DNA of 64,000 bases from JBMNGO01 sp050949885 (GCA_050949885.1 JBMNGO010000005.1:385436-449435); one strand, 5' to 3'. Counted from the first letter of the stretch, positions 36,197-45,996 are shown. The notes: a model not told the origin generated them from the letters alone. Program-made: numbers and translations.

Positions 36197-38122
36197 CTAT
36201 TTTACTATATGTTCATAGATAATGCTGCCGGATAGATCCAGGTTATAACCTCCGGCTAGTTGGACCGATTTCTTATATTCCTGTGAATGAATGGTATCGA
36301 GCAAATGGGATATTCTATCCTCAGTTAACAAATCGGGTAAAATACATATGTCGTATCTTTCTTCCGCAACCGGAATAAAGTCCAGGTCAAGAGCTTTGGC
36401 ACTGGAAAAGATACCGAGGCCCGCATCACTGGTATTGTTCTTAACGGCAGCAGCCACCGCTAAATGAGTATACTCCTCCCGGTTATAGCCATTAATTTTT
36501 TCTGCCTTAATGTTTTGCTGGGCAAGCAGAAAATCCAGCAAAACTCTGGTGCCCGCTCCTTTCTGCCGATTAATAAAGCGAATCTTCGGATCTTTCAGAT
36601 CATGCAAACTCTTTATACCTAAAGGGTTGCCTTTTTTAACAATTAGACCTTGTTGCCGTTTAACGAGGTTTATCAATATCCAATTTTGTTTGGGCAGGTA
36701 TTTTAATAGGTAATTAAGGTTGTAGTCTCCGGTTTCTGGGTCAAGAAGGTGAATGCCGGAGAAGTGGGTTTCTTTGCGCAGCAATGACATTATTCCTCCC
36801 ATACTGCCTGCATTGGCAGAAACCAGCCTCAGGTTATATTTCTTGTTTAGAATATCGGCAATAAAGTCTAAGGTAAGATCATGACTGCCAATAGTAACCA
36901 GAGTATTTTCCAAAACTCTGCTGGGGCGATAAAGATAGGCGGTGCTCTTCTCGCCTGCCTGAAGACCTTCCACTCCTCTGGGAATGCAAAGAACACCGTC
37001 GGCCTTGACCAGTGAGGAAGAAACACCTGCACCACGAGATAAGGGAAAACCAACAAAATGGTTCTCAATTTTGGCCAGGTTAACAAAAACGTACTCATCT
37101 ACTCCCATTGATGAGGCAATTTTTCGTGCAACCTTACATTCTATACGGTCTGGTTCCGGTACTGAAATCCCCTGACGGCGGTATATAAGGGGCTTTAAGA
37201 ATAAATGAGCAATTAAGTAGGCAGAAACCGGATAACCTGGAACACCGATAACTGGTTTACCTTCAATAATTCCCAAAATAGCAGGTTTGCCAGGGCGTAT
37301 AGCCAGGCCATGGACTACCAGCTCGCCCATTTCTTTAACCAGGCTGGCAGTAAAGTCTTCCCGCCCCGTTGATGAGCCTGAACAAATAACTATTATATCT
37401 GCTAGAGCCAGGCTTTCTTTTACTGCATTGCGGATGAGGGAAAAATTATCTTTTACGATGGGACGGCGTAATGGGACAGCTCCCCAATCGCTGCACAAAC
37501 CGGATAGCATCCAACTGTTGGATTCTACAATCTGGCCAGGTTCCATTTCTTGGCCGCCTCTGTCCACCAGTTCGGTCCCGGTGGGGATAATTGCCACTAC
37601 AGGACGCTTTACTACATTTATATAATGAACTGCCGCAGTGAAAAAAGAGGCTTGTTCTGAGGGACCTATGCGAGTGAAAGTCGGAACAATCATGTCTTTG
37701 GCCACCAGATCTTCACCTACTGATCTGATATGTTGCCAGGGCACAGCCGGTTTTATTATTACTGCTTCATTATCAACGAAATTTACATCTTCAATCATTA
37801 TTACCGCATCAAATGGGTCAGGGACATAATCTCCGGTATCAACTTCAATATATTGGTTCGGGGTTGAAAGCCTGATGGGATTAAACTCAGTGGCGGCAAA
37901 GGTGTCCTGGGCCTTGACGGCAATTCCGTCCATGGCCGATGCCGCATAATGAGGGGAGGAACGCTGGGCAAAAACGGGCTCAGCAGTTATTCGATCTTTT
38001 GCATCTGCTACATCAATAGATTCTTTTTGAGGAGAAAAAAAACCTATTTTGTCCAGACTGCCCCAATACAATGCATATGCCTTTTCTAGGGGAATATTTT
38101 CTATAAATACTTTACGAGGCAT
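36197..38122 (-). CDS. MoeA molybdotransferase fused to a periplasmic-binding-like domain
   Basis: The 641-residue protein has two parts. Residues 1-410 are MoeA, with SPHYAASAMDGIAVKA, the MPT-binding SGSSTGRED motif and GKPVIGVPGYPVSA; MoeA inserts molybdate (or tungstate) into adenylated molybdopterin. Residues from about 425 to the end form a PBP/LysR-substrate-like domain (TIGSHDLTLDFIADIL, then NRQKGAGTRVLLDFLL) as in molybdate-binding proteins. This fusion is known in anaerobes, and the extra domain may sense or deliver oxyanion. It is divergent from a stand-alone moeA. Confidence 0.92.
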   Translation of the reverse strand: MPRKVFIENIPLEKAYALYWGSLDKIGFFSPQKESIDVADAKDRITAEPVFAQRSSPHYAASAMDGIAVKAQDTFAATEFNPIRLSTPNQYIEVDTGDYVPDPFDAVIMIEDVNFVDNEAVIIKPAVPWQHIRSVGEDLVAKDMIVPTFTRIGPSEQASFFTAAVHYINVVKRPVVAIIPTGTELVDRGGQEMEPGQIVESNSWMLSGLCSDWGAVPLRRPIVKDNFSLIRNAVKESLALADIIVICSGSSTGREDFTASLVKEMGELVVHGLAIRPGKPAILGIIEGKPVIGVPGYPVSAYLIAHLFLKPLIYRRQGISVPEPDRIECKVARKIASSMGVDEYVFVNLAKIENHFVGFPLSRGAGVSSSLVKADGVLCIPRGVEGLQAGEKSTAYLYRPSRVLENTLVTIGSHDLTLDFIADILNKKYNLRLVSANAGSMGGIMSLLRKETHFSGIHLLDPETGDYNLNYLLKYLPKQNWILINLVKRQQGLIVKKGNPLGIKSLHDLKDPKIRFINRQKGAGTRVLLDFLLAQQNIKAEKINGYNREEYTHLAVAAAVKNNTSDAGLGIFSSAKALDLDFIPVAEERYDICILPDLLTEDRISHLLDTIHSQEYKKSVQLAGGYNLDLSGSIIYEHIVK

Positions 38123-38142
38123 AAAAAATCTCCTTGAGAAAT

Positions 38143-38171
38143 TTTTGCTTTATTTTAACTCATTGTATAAT
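38143..38171 (+). promoter_or_regulatory. Promoter for moeA
   Basis: TATAAT at 38166-38171 has a weak TTTTGC -35 box 17 bases upstream (38143-38148). It lies about 65 bases before the moeA start. Confidence 0.5.
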
Positions 38172-38236
38172 AGAAAACAAAAATATTGATTCGCTAAATT
38201 AGAAATACCCGCTGGGTAATTAAGGTGGCCTATGTA

Positions 38237-39448
38237 ATGAAAGAGTTTCTGAAAGTGGTTCATTTTACTGAAGCATTAAACATGGTAAAAACTAATTTCC
38301 CGGGAGCCAGACAGCAACTGATTGACATTAAAGCTGCATATAACCGTGTTCTTTCTCAAGAGGTATTAAGCAAGGAAAACCTGCCTGCCTTTAATCGTTC
38401 CACTATTGATGGATATGCAGTAATTGCTGAAGATACCTTTGGCAGCAGTGAATCATTGCCTTCTTTTTTGAATCAGAGCGGGGAAGTAATTATGGGAGAA
38501 AAAAGCCAGGTTGAATTAAAACCCGGCCAGTGTTGGTGGATTCCCACCGGGGGAATGCTTCCGCCGGGAGCCAATGCGGCAGTAATGGTGGAGCACACCG
38601 AGAAAATAGGAGAGGATACTGTACTAGTTTATAAACCTGTAGGTCCCTTTGAAAATGTCATGAAGGAAGGAGAAGAAGTGGCCAGAGGACAGAAAATATT
38701 GGGCCCGGGCAAAGTATTGGGGCCTCAAGATATTGGAATGCTGGCCTCCCTGGGTATAAATCAGATTTTAGTAAATCAGCCTTATAAAATTGGGCTTATC
38801 TCCACTGGTGATGAAGTAATACCTGTTGATCAGATTCCTCGCCCGGGGCAGATAAGGGATGTGAACACGTATACATTAGCGGCGGCAGTACAATCATGCG
38901 GAGGAATCCCCACGCCTTTCCCGATTGTTGAGGATAGTTTCGCTATGCTTAAAGAGACGGTGGAAAAAGCCTTAATTGAATGTGATGCCGTTATTCTGTC
39001 GGGAGGGAGTTCGGTTGGGATAAAGGACATGGCTGTGGATGTTTTGCTTTCTTTTCCTGATTCTGAGCTGCTTTTTCATGGTATTGCAGTTAAACCGGGA
39101 AAACCCACCCTAGCTGCCAGAATCGGGAAGAAGATAGTCATTGGGCTGCCTGGTCATCCAGTATCAGCACTTATGATGTTTTTTATTATATGCCGGCCTG
39201 CTCTTTGGCCAAAACCACTGCCCTCCGTACCAGCACAACTAAGCATAAACATTGCCTCACAGGCGGGCAGAGATGACTTTGTTCCGGTCAGACTGATAAA
39301 AAACGGGGAAACTTTCTTAGCCCAGCCGCTTTTGGGTAAATCCGGTTTTATGATCGTTCTCTCCCAGGCCGATGGTTATATTCATATCCCCTATGAGGAA
39401 CAGGGTAAGAAAAAAGGTGACACAGTATTAGTCAACCTGTTCAGCTAA
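38237..39448 (+). CDS. moeA: Molybdopterin molybdotransferase MoeA
   Basis: This 403-residue MoeA has the segments FNRSTIDGYAVIAEDTF, IPTGGMLPPGANA, LSGGSSVGIKD (MPT site) and KIVIGLPGHPVSALMM. It inserts metal into molybdopterin for enzymes such as the nearby formate dehydrogenase. ATG 38237 follows AAGGTGG with 8 bases spacing; the GTG at 38225 lies inside that site. With the divergent moeA fusion this locus has two MoeA proteins, which may handle molybdate and tungstate separately (inference). Confidence 0.94.
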   Translation: MKEFLKVVHFTEALNMVKTNFPGARQQLIDIKAAYNRVLSQEVLSKENLPAFNRSTIDGYAVIAEDTFGSSESLPSFLNQSGEVIMGEKSQVELKPGQCWWIPTGGMLPPGANAAVMVEHTEKIGEDTVLVYKPVGPFENVMKEGEEVARGQKILGPGKVLGPQDIGMLASLGINQILVNQPYKIGLISTGDEVIPVDQIPRPGQIRDVNTYTLAAAVQSCGGIPTPFPIVEDSFAMLKETVEKALIECDAVILSGGSSVGIKDMAVDVLLSFPDSELLFHGIAVKPGKPTLAARIGKKIVIGLPGHPVSALMMFFIICRPALWPKPLPSVPAQLSINIASQAGRDDFVPVRLIKNGETFLAQPLLGKSGFMIVLSQADGYIHIPYEEQGKKKGDTVLVNLFS

Positions 39449-39469
39449 GAGTGCACCGTCCCCACTTGA

Positions 39470-40579
39470 TTATTTTGACAGATCTTCGGTTATCTGATTA
39501 CATATTTCTTCACGGACGTTATCTATCTGTGAAAAATCCATGGCTGGAATATAATAGCTTTCAAGCTCATCATGCAAACTTTTGGCTTTTTGAATAAATG
39601 TCACTGCGTCATTGATGCCTGACTGAAAACGATCACGAGCCAGGAAAACTAATTTGGCGTGAGAATCAGTAAATGGCTTATCAATCAGCTGGTCAAAATC
39701 AAGGAGCCGTTTATACTTACGGGAAGGCAAAACTGACGCATAATCAACTACCGTGGAAGAAATATCAATCATGGCCGACCTGGTTTCAGGAAGAAGAATA
39801 ATATCAATTTCTTCGGGATAAAAGGGATTGTGGAGTACTTCCACATTAATATTTAATACTTTGATTTGTTGTAGGGCATAGTTGAAGAGGTCTTTTATTC
39901 CGCTGCCTGGACTCCCTTTTACCGCAAAAAGGGTATAGTCAGAGGATATTAAGGAATCGGCTCTGGTTACTGCTCCCTGGGGAGTTATGGCCCCGGCAAA
40001 AAGATGCCTGGGTTTGCTTAAGGATTCCTGGCTGCCCTGCAGAAATTCCTGGGTAAAGGCTTTGATATTACGGTTGACAGCCGTTTCTTGGCGGGCCTGT
40101 TCAAAATAAGTTTTCCATTCGGTATAAGCCGAGCCTGCCTCCTGGAGCCTTATATAAGCCCGTCTGAAACACCGGGAAATTCTATTGGTCAGTTGAATAA
40201 TGTTATCACGGTTTTCTTTTATTAGTGGTTGATTCCAAAACTGACCCAAATTGATTATTTCGTCAACCGCACCTGGATATCGGGGGTCAACTATATGGGG
40301 GTTGGTTCCATCGATTATGGCTACCTTATTATTGCCGATAACCACTCCATCCAGGGAATGGTTGTCTGATGAGCACCAATGATATTCGATATCATGTCCT
40401 TTCTCTAAAAAATACTCACCGATCTTTTTCATAAAAATGGATTTGCCTGTGCCGGGTCCTCCCTTAAGAATTATTTTGCGGATTACATCGGGAGTAACAA
40501 TATAATCATAGAAAGAGAAAAAACCAAGGCAGGTGTTTCCTCCAGGGTAATAATGCCTGGTTTTTGCCACTATTTCCAC
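39470..40579 (-). CDS. P-loop ATPase of unknown function with an internal duplication
   Basis: The 369-residue protein has a good Walker A, KGGPGTGKS, at residues 39-47. A second, damaged P-loop GSPGSGIK lies at 224-231, where an extra Ile separates the final G and K. The halves look like a repeat: the first continues EYHWCSSDNHSLDGVVI and ends in NKVAIIDGT, the second EVLHNPFYPEEIDIILLPETRSAMIDIS. So it seems to be a tandem domain pair with only the first nucleotide-binding. Similar proteins occur in many Clostridia with no assigned role. It is convergent with moeA. A striking palindrome lies 16-52 bases upstream of its start. Confidence 0.72.
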   Translation of the reverse strand: MEIVAKTRHYYPGGNTCLGFFSFYDYIVTPDVIRKIILKGGPGTGKSIFMKKIGEYFLEKGHDIEYHWCSSDNHSLDGVVIGNNKVAIIDGTNPHIVDPRYPGAVDEIINLGQFWNQPLIKENRDNIIQLTNRISRCFRRAYIRLQEAGSAYTEWKTYFEQARQETAVNRNIKAFTQEFLQGSQESLSKPRHLFAGAITPQGAVTRADSLISSDYTLFAVKGSPGSGIKDLFNYALQQIKVLNINVEVLHNPFYPEEIDIILLPETRSAMIDISSTVVDYASVLPSRKYKRLLDFDQLIDKPFTDSHAKLVFLARDRFQSGINDAVTFIQKAKSLHDELESYYIPAMDFSQIDNVREEICNQITEDLSK

Positions 40580-40594
40580 CTCCGGGCTTTCAAA

Positions 40595-40631
40595 CTGTTA
40601 CTAATAATATGTTACATATTATTAGTAACAG
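40595..40631. repeat. Perfect 37-bp palindrome
   Basis: The left arm 40595-40612 (CTGTTACTAATAATATGT) is the exact reverse complement of 40614-40631, around a single central T. The arms contain TGTTAC and GTAACA twice each. It lies just upstream of the ATPase gene (start 40579, minus strand) and 73 bases beyond the ynzC stop. It could be an operator for a dimeric regulator or part of a terminator for ynzC; no T-run favours the second clearly. Confidence 0.75.
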
Positions 40632-40703
40632 GACTGGATAATAGTGGGAAAGCCTGGGTTGATAGAAATCAAACCCTGAAAAACCCAAATTTTAGTACTC
40701 AGT

Positions 40704-40874
40704 TTATTGATGCTCGTTTCTTCTCGAGTCAAGCTGTTGCTTTATCTGGTTTTTTATTTCATCGATGAAGAGCCGATACAGCTTTTTTTGCTCAATAGAT
40801 TCGGACTCCGTTAGGCCCACGGTCTTTTTTTTACGGGCCAATTCATTAATCCTGTTTATCTGTTCTTCAGTCAT
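40704..40874 (-). CDS. DUF896 (YnzC/UPF0291) family protein
   Basis: This 56-residue protein reads MTEEQINRINELARKKKTVG with the conserved EQKKLYRLFIDEIKNQI segment, matching YnzC of Bacillus, a small helical hairpin protein of unknown function linked to the SOS regulon in Bacillus. ATG 40874 is chosen because GGGAGGGGGAGG lies just before it. It is divergent from recJ. Confidence 0.88.
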   Translation of the reverse strand: MTEEQINRINELARKKKTVGLTESESIEQKKLYRLFIDEIKNQIKQQLDSRRNEHQ

Positions 40875-40999
40875 TTTTCCTCCCCCTCCCGGTAGACTAT
40901 TAATCACTATATAACAAGCTTTTCTTAAATGATACCCTGTTTTTGGTTTATAATGAGATTCAAGCACATTTAAACATTATATATAGTAACGGAGGAAAT

Positions 41000-43810
41000 A
41001 TGGATTTTGATTGGAACTGGCGACTAAAACCGTATGATCGGCAGAAGGCTTATGAACTGACTCAAAAATTGGGTATATTACCTGTAACGGCCCGGCTGCT
41101 TACCCAGAGGGGAATAAAAAACGCGCCAGAAGCTTACCAGTATCTTTACGGAGGGCTAAAGGATCTGGAAGATCCTTTGGTATTAGGTGGAATGGACCGG
41201 GCGGTGGCCAGAATTAATAGATGTATCGATGCCCGGGAGAAGGTTATGGTATATGGCGATTATGATGTAGATGGCATTTGCAGTATGGTCCTTTTATTGC
41301 AAGCCTTGAAAAAGTTGGGATGCCAGGCTGATTATTATGTACCTGACAGATTCTCGGAAGGATATGGGCTGAACCTGCCCGCTGTAGAGGAAATTGCCCA
41401 AAAAGGATATCAATTGCTGATAACCGTTGATTGTGGTATTTCTTCTTGCGAAGAAGTAGAGACAGCCAACCGGTTGGGGATGGATGTAATTATTACTGAT
41501 CACCATTCACCTTCCCAGGTGCTTCCCGAGGCTTTTGCAGTAATCAATCCCAAGCTTAAAGCGCGTGAGAGCACAAAAGATCTGGCCGGGGTTGGTGTAG
41601 TATTTAAATTGGTTCAGTCTCTCATGGAAAGCCGGGCTATGGCTGAGGATGTATATGAATGGCTGGATCTAGTAGCCCTGGCTACCATTGCCGATGTAGT
41701 TCCACTGCTGGGAGAAAACCGAATATTTGTAAAATATGGGCTTAAACAGATGGCTCATACCAACTCTTTAGGATTAAAAGCCTTAATCAAGAAAGCCGGG
41801 CTGGAAGGCCGCCCCCTTACTCCCTGGCATATTGGTTTTATTCTGGCTCCCAGGCTGAATTCGGCCGGAAGATTGGAAAATGCGGACCTGGCAGTAGAAT
41901 TATTGTTAACCCAGGACTATGCCCAGGCAGAGGAATTGGCTGGATCATTATGCCAGTTGAATCAGGAAAGAAAATCTATTGAAGATAAGGTTTTTCAAGA
42001 AGCGGTTCAACAGGTGACTGGTGGCAAGGAAAAAGAATTGCCCCCTGTTTTGGTACTGGCCCAAGAGGCCTGGCATCCGGGGGTGTTAGGCATTGTAGCT
42101 TCCAAAATCGCTGATAAATACCAGCGGCCGGCCATTTTAATATCCTGGGATGGAGAAGAGGGAAGAGGATCATGTAGAAGCATTGAAGGATTTGACATTT
42201 ATGAGGCATTATACAACTGCCGTGAATACCTGGTTAAATTTGGCGGGCATAAACTGGCAGCAGGCCTGACCATTAAAAGAAACAGTTTTGAGGACTTTAT
42301 AAATGCTATGTGCCTTCAGGGTCAAGACCATTTGGCGGTAGGGGCGGGAAAAGAGCAGATGGCGGATTTATTGCTGGATTTGGATGAGATATCCTACAGA
42401 TTAATGGATGAATTGAAAATGCTGGAACCTTTTGGGGAGGGAAACCCCACCCCCCGTTTTATTACCAAATCTGCTGAAGTAAGAGAACCGCTCTTGGTGG
42501 GGAAAAACCAGGAACACTTTAAGTGTCATATTGGGGGGATTTTTCCGGGAATTGCTTTTTTTAGTGGGCCCCATTTACTGAATTCTCCCTATAACGAGTC
42601 ACTGCACGATTTAGTATATAAACTGGAAAAAAAGGAGTTTAACAACCGGGAATATATTCAGTTGAATATTGCCGGAATAAAATGTTCCTTGGGTTCTGAT
42701 AATTACAAATGTGCAATTGATTCCGGCCAAGGGCCGATGGAAACCACCATAAAAGAACTAGCCTGCAAAAGGCCTGTAGTATATGTATATCCAACTGTAC
42801 GCAGCTTGGTAAAAGACCTTACTTACCTGGAGTATTTTTTGCTGCCTGGGAAAATAAGCATTCTCAATGGCCATATGAGCCCACAGGAGAGGAAAATCGT
42901 GGAAAATCAGCTGGAAAGCGGCTATAATCAGCTTTTCCTCCTTACCGAGGCAGCCATGCAATGTTTTCTCGCTAAGCGTAGTCTTCCTGGTAAGCTAAAA
43001 ATCATCTTCGTTATATGGCCTGACCAACAATCGATTACTTGGCTGCCAGAAAAAAAACAGCAGATTGTTTGCGAAATCACGAGATCTCCGGTTAAGCTCC
43101 ATTGGCAGAGAACCGGCCCGGGTTTTGCTGACTCCCATAGAATTATGGTTTATACCAACCGCCAGGTAACCGTTGCTAAGCTTTCAGCCATGAACCACCA
43201 AGTATTTGTGGAGGCGGGAATAAAAAATGTGCAGCAAAGAAAGAAAATGAGGCGAAGTTTTAGGGATGTGCCCTGCGGTCTCTTGTTGGTGGATGGTGCC
43301 TTTGGAGGAGAAGCAGTTGACCTGATTGATGAATTGGTTTTTGCTGATGTGCCCTTTGGCCGCTTTGAAGCTATTTCATTGATTAACCAGATATCAACAG
43401 GAAACCAACTGCCGGTTAGAGCTCTTTTTGGATCGCAGGATTTTACTAAAAACAGGGAGTGGTTAAACCGGCAATATCCTGATTTTGATCTGGTAAGAAA
43501 AGTCCTTGGTTATTTCAAGAAACTTGGTCAATCTTCCATTGTGGCTGATATAAGTGATCTGGCACAGGGTTTAGGGATATATTTGGAAAGACCCTTTAAC
43601 GGGAATGAACTTCTTCCTATTTTGGATATACTGGCTGACCTGGACTTGTGTCAAATAAAGAAAAGGGGTAGTATAATTGCAATAAAATTCTTAAAAACTG
43701 GGGAAAAGTATTTGGATATTGGCAGATCCATGTATTATCTGGAAGGGTTAGCGGAAAAACTGTGTTTTGATCGGTGGGAGAAAGAATTAAAAGAGCTGGC
43801 CATATGGTGA
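41000..43810 (+). CDS. recJ: Single-stranded-DNA-specific exonuclease RecJ
   Basis: RecJ degrades single-stranded DNA 5' to 3' in recombination and repair. The 936-residue protein has the DHH motifs YGDYDVDG at 86-92 and TDHH at 166-169, the DHHA1 motif FGGHKLAAGL near 415, and an OB-fold after it. The region from about 570 is an extra C-terminal part with no motif I recognise; core RecJ is about 570 residues. Longer RecJ proteins are usual in Firmicutes. ATG 41000 follows GGAGGAAAT. The stop overlaps the relA start. Confidence 0.94.
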   Translation: MDFDWNWRLKPYDRQKAYELTQKLGILPVTARLLTQRGIKNAPEAYQYLYGGLKDLEDPLVLGGMDRAVARINRCIDAREKVMVYGDYDVDGICSMVLLLQALKKLGCQADYYVPDRFSEGYGLNLPAVEEIAQKGYQLLITVDCGISSCEEVETANRLGMDVIITDHHSPSQVLPEAFAVINPKLKARESTKDLAGVGVVFKLVQSLMESRAMAEDVYEWLDLVALATIADVVPLLGENRIFVKYGLKQMAHTNSLGLKALIKKAGLEGRPLTPWHIGFILAPRLNSAGRLENADLAVELLLTQDYAQAEELAGSLCQLNQERKSIEDKVFQEAVQQVTGGKEKELPPVLVLAQEAWHPGVLGIVASKIADKYQRPAILISWDGEEGRGSCRSIEGFDIYEALYNCREYLVKFGGHKLAAGLTIKRNSFEDFINAMCLQGQDHLAVGAGKEQMADLLLDLDEISYRLMDELKMLEPFGEGNPTPRFITKSAEVREPLLVGKNQEHFKCHIGGIFPGIAFFSGPHLLNSPYNESLHDLVYKLEKKEFNNREYIQLNIAGIKCSLGSDNYKCAIDSGQGPMETTIKELACKRPVVYVYPTVRSLVKDLTYLEYFLLPGKISILNGHMSPQERKIVENQLESGYNQLFLLTEAAMQCFLAKRSLPGKLKIIFVIWPDQQSITWLPEKKQQIVCEITRSPVKLHWQRTGPGFADSHRIMVYTNRQVTVAKLSAMNHQVFVEAGIKNVQQRKKMRRSFRDVPCGLLLVDGAFGGEAVDLIDELVFADVPFGRFEAISLINQISTGNQLPVRALFGSQDFTKNREWLNRQYPDFDLVRKVLGYFKKLGQSSIVADISDLAQGLGIYLERPFNGNELLPILDILADLDLCQIKKRGSIIAIKFLKTGEKYLDIGRSMYYLEGLAEKLCFDRWEKELKELAIW

Positions 43811-45996
43811 TTAATATGATTCCTCAAGCATTAATCGAAGAAGTAAATAAATATGATTCTGGAGCCAATATAGCTTTAATCAATAAGGCCTATAATTTTG
43901 CTCAAGCGGCTCATGCGGGGAAAACCAGGCTTTCGGGGGAACCCTATATTACTCATCCCCTGGAAGTAGCTAAAATCCTCACCGAGATTGAAATGGATAC
44001 CGCCTCCATTTGTGCGGCTCTCCTTCATGATGTGATTGAGGATACTAATATCACCTACTTAACCATTTTGAAGGAATTTGGTGAGGAAATAGCTCTTCTG
44101 GTAGATGGAGTAACCAAACTCAGCCGGATTGATTTTAAATCCAATGAAGATGCCCAGGCTGAAAACCTGCGCAGGATGTTTATTGCTATGGCCAAGGATA
44201 TTCGCGTAATAATTATCAAACTGGCTGACCGTTTGCATAATATGCGGACCTTAAACTATCAAAATGAACTGAAACAAAAGGAAGTTGCCCGCGAGACCTT
44301 GGAAATATTTACCCCACTGGCCCACCGGTTAGGAATATTTAAGTTCAAGTGGGAATTGGAGGATCTGGCCTTTTATTATCTGGAACCCCAAATGTATTAC
44401 GAGATTGCCAAGCGCCTGCGCAAGAAACGCCGGGAACGGGAAGACTATGTAAATGATTTAAAGGAGCAGATAAGAGACGGCCTAAGACAGGTTGGCATCG
44501 AAGCCGAAATCGAAGGTAGGCCCAAAAATATTTACAGCATTTATAGGAAAATGCTGAAACAGGGTAAGGATATTGATGAAATATATGACAAAATTGCCAT
44601 CCGGGTAATTGTAAATGATGTGAGAGAGTGTTACGGTGTTCTGGGCATCATTCATACTATGTGGAAACCCCTGCCAGGCAGGTTTAAGGATTACATCGCT
44701 ACTCCCAAAACCAACATGTATCAGTCTCTTCATACTACTCTGATTGGTAGAGGCGGAGAACCATTTGAGGTGCAAATACGCGATTGGGATATGCATCGTA
44801 CTGCAGAATATGGTATTGCCGCCCACTGGAGATATAAAGAAGGCAATATGGGGACTAATTCCAAATTTGACGAAAAACTATCCTGGTTACGGCAAATCCT
44901 GGAGTGGCAACAGGAAGTCAAAGATACCCGGGAATATATGGAATCCCTAAAAATTGACCTTTTCGATAATAATGTTTTTGTCTTTACGCCCAAGGGAGCC
45001 GTTATAGAGCTACCGGCTGGTTCAGGACCGGTTGATTTTGCCTACCGGGTTCATACCGAGGTGGGGCATCAGTGTATAGGGGCCAAGGTTAACGGCAGAA
45101 TCGTTCCCCTGGACTACCAGCTGGAAAACGGGGATATAGTGGAAATTCTTACCTCGAAAAACTCCCCGGGCCCAAGCTATGACTGGTTAAATTTTGTTAA
45201 AACCTCTTCCGCCCGGAGCCGAATTAAACAGTGGTTCAATAGAGAAAAAAGGCAGCAGAATATCATAAAAGGCCGGGATATTTTAGAGCGTGAACTGAAA
45301 AAACGCCATTTGGCTCCCAGGGAGTTTTTACAAACCGAACGCCTGGCTGATGTGGCCAAACGCTTCAGCCTGGGTAGCGTTGATGATCTTTTTGCAGCTG
45401 TAGGGGATTCCTCCCTTACTGCCAACCAGGTAATAGCCAAGCAAAAAGAGCTCTATTTTCCTGACACCAAGGTGGAAGATATTTTAAATGTCGTAGATAC
45501 CAACAAAAACCTGACCAAGGATAAACATACCAGTGCCTTAAGAATTAAAGGGGTCGATGATGTTGCCATTCGCCTGGCCGGATGTTGTAATCCTCTTCCC
45601 GGGGACCGGGTTTTAGGATATATAACCAGAGGACGGGGGGTTTCAGTCCACCGTAAGGACTGTCCCAATATGCAGCACTATTTAAAAGAGGAAAAGGACC
45701 GCGTCTTAGAGGTAGAATGGTCTGATGAACATGGACTATATGTGGTGGAATTGGAGGTTAAAGCCTATGATCGACCCAGGCTTACTACAGATGTTATGAC
45801 AGTAATTGCAGATGCCCGTATTCATATTAATTCAATTTACTCACGGGTAACCAGAAGTAATCTGGCAGTCATTAATCTCAAAATGGAAATCAGGGATATG
45901 AGCCATTTACAGATAGTAATGCAGCGGATAAAGAAAATTAAAGATGTGTATGAGGTAAGAAGAGTGCTGCCAGGGGAAATGAGGAGCGATTCTTGA
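43804..45996 (+). CDS. relA: (p)ppGpp synthetase/hydrolase RelA/SpoT
   Basis: This bifunctional stringent-response enzyme has the order HD hydrolase (THPLEVAKIL, LLHDVIEDT), synthetase domain (GRFKDYIATPKTNMYQSLHT), then TGS, a conserved Cys/His region and a C-terminal ACT domain. The intact HD motif means it should hydrolyse as well as make (p)ppGpp. I place the start at ATG 43804, which overlaps the recJ TGA; ATG 43816 is also possible. It overlaps dtd by one base (TGATG), the usual relA-dtd pair. Confidence 0.95.
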   Translation: MVINMIPQALIEEVNKYDSGANIALINKAYNFAQAAHAGKTRLSGEPYITHPLEVAKILTEIEMDTASICAALLHDVIEDTNITYLTILKEFGEEIALLVDGVTKLSRIDFKSNEDAQAENLRRMFIAMAKDIRVIIIKLADRLHNMRTLNYQNELKQKEVARETLEIFTPLAHRLGIFKFKWELEDLAFYYLEPQMYYEIAKRLRKKRREREDYVNDLKEQIRDGLRQVGIEAEIEGRPKNIYSIYRKMLKQGKDIDEIYDKIAIRVIVNDVRECYGVLGIIHTMWKPLPGRFKDYIATPKTNMYQSLHTTLIGRGGEPFEVQIRDWDMHRTAEYGIAAHWRYKEGNMGTNSKFDEKLSWLRQILEWQQEVKDTREYMESLKIDLFDNNVFVFTPKGAVIELPAGSGPVDFAYRVHTEVGHQCIGAKVNGRIVPLDYQLENGDIVEILTSKNSPGPSYDWLNFVKTSSARSRIKQWFNREKRQQNIIKGRDILERELKKRHLAPREFLQTERLADVAKRFSLGSVDDLFAAVGDSSLTANQVIAKQKELYFPDTKVEDILNVVDTNKNLTKDKHTSALRIKGVDDVAIRLAGCCNPLPGDRVLGYITRGRGVSVHRKDCPNMQHYLKEEKDRVLEVEWSDEHGLYVVELEVKAYDRPRLTTDVMTVIADARIHINSIYSRVTRSNLAVINLKMEIRDMSHLQIVMQRIKKIKDVYEVRRVLPGEMRSDS

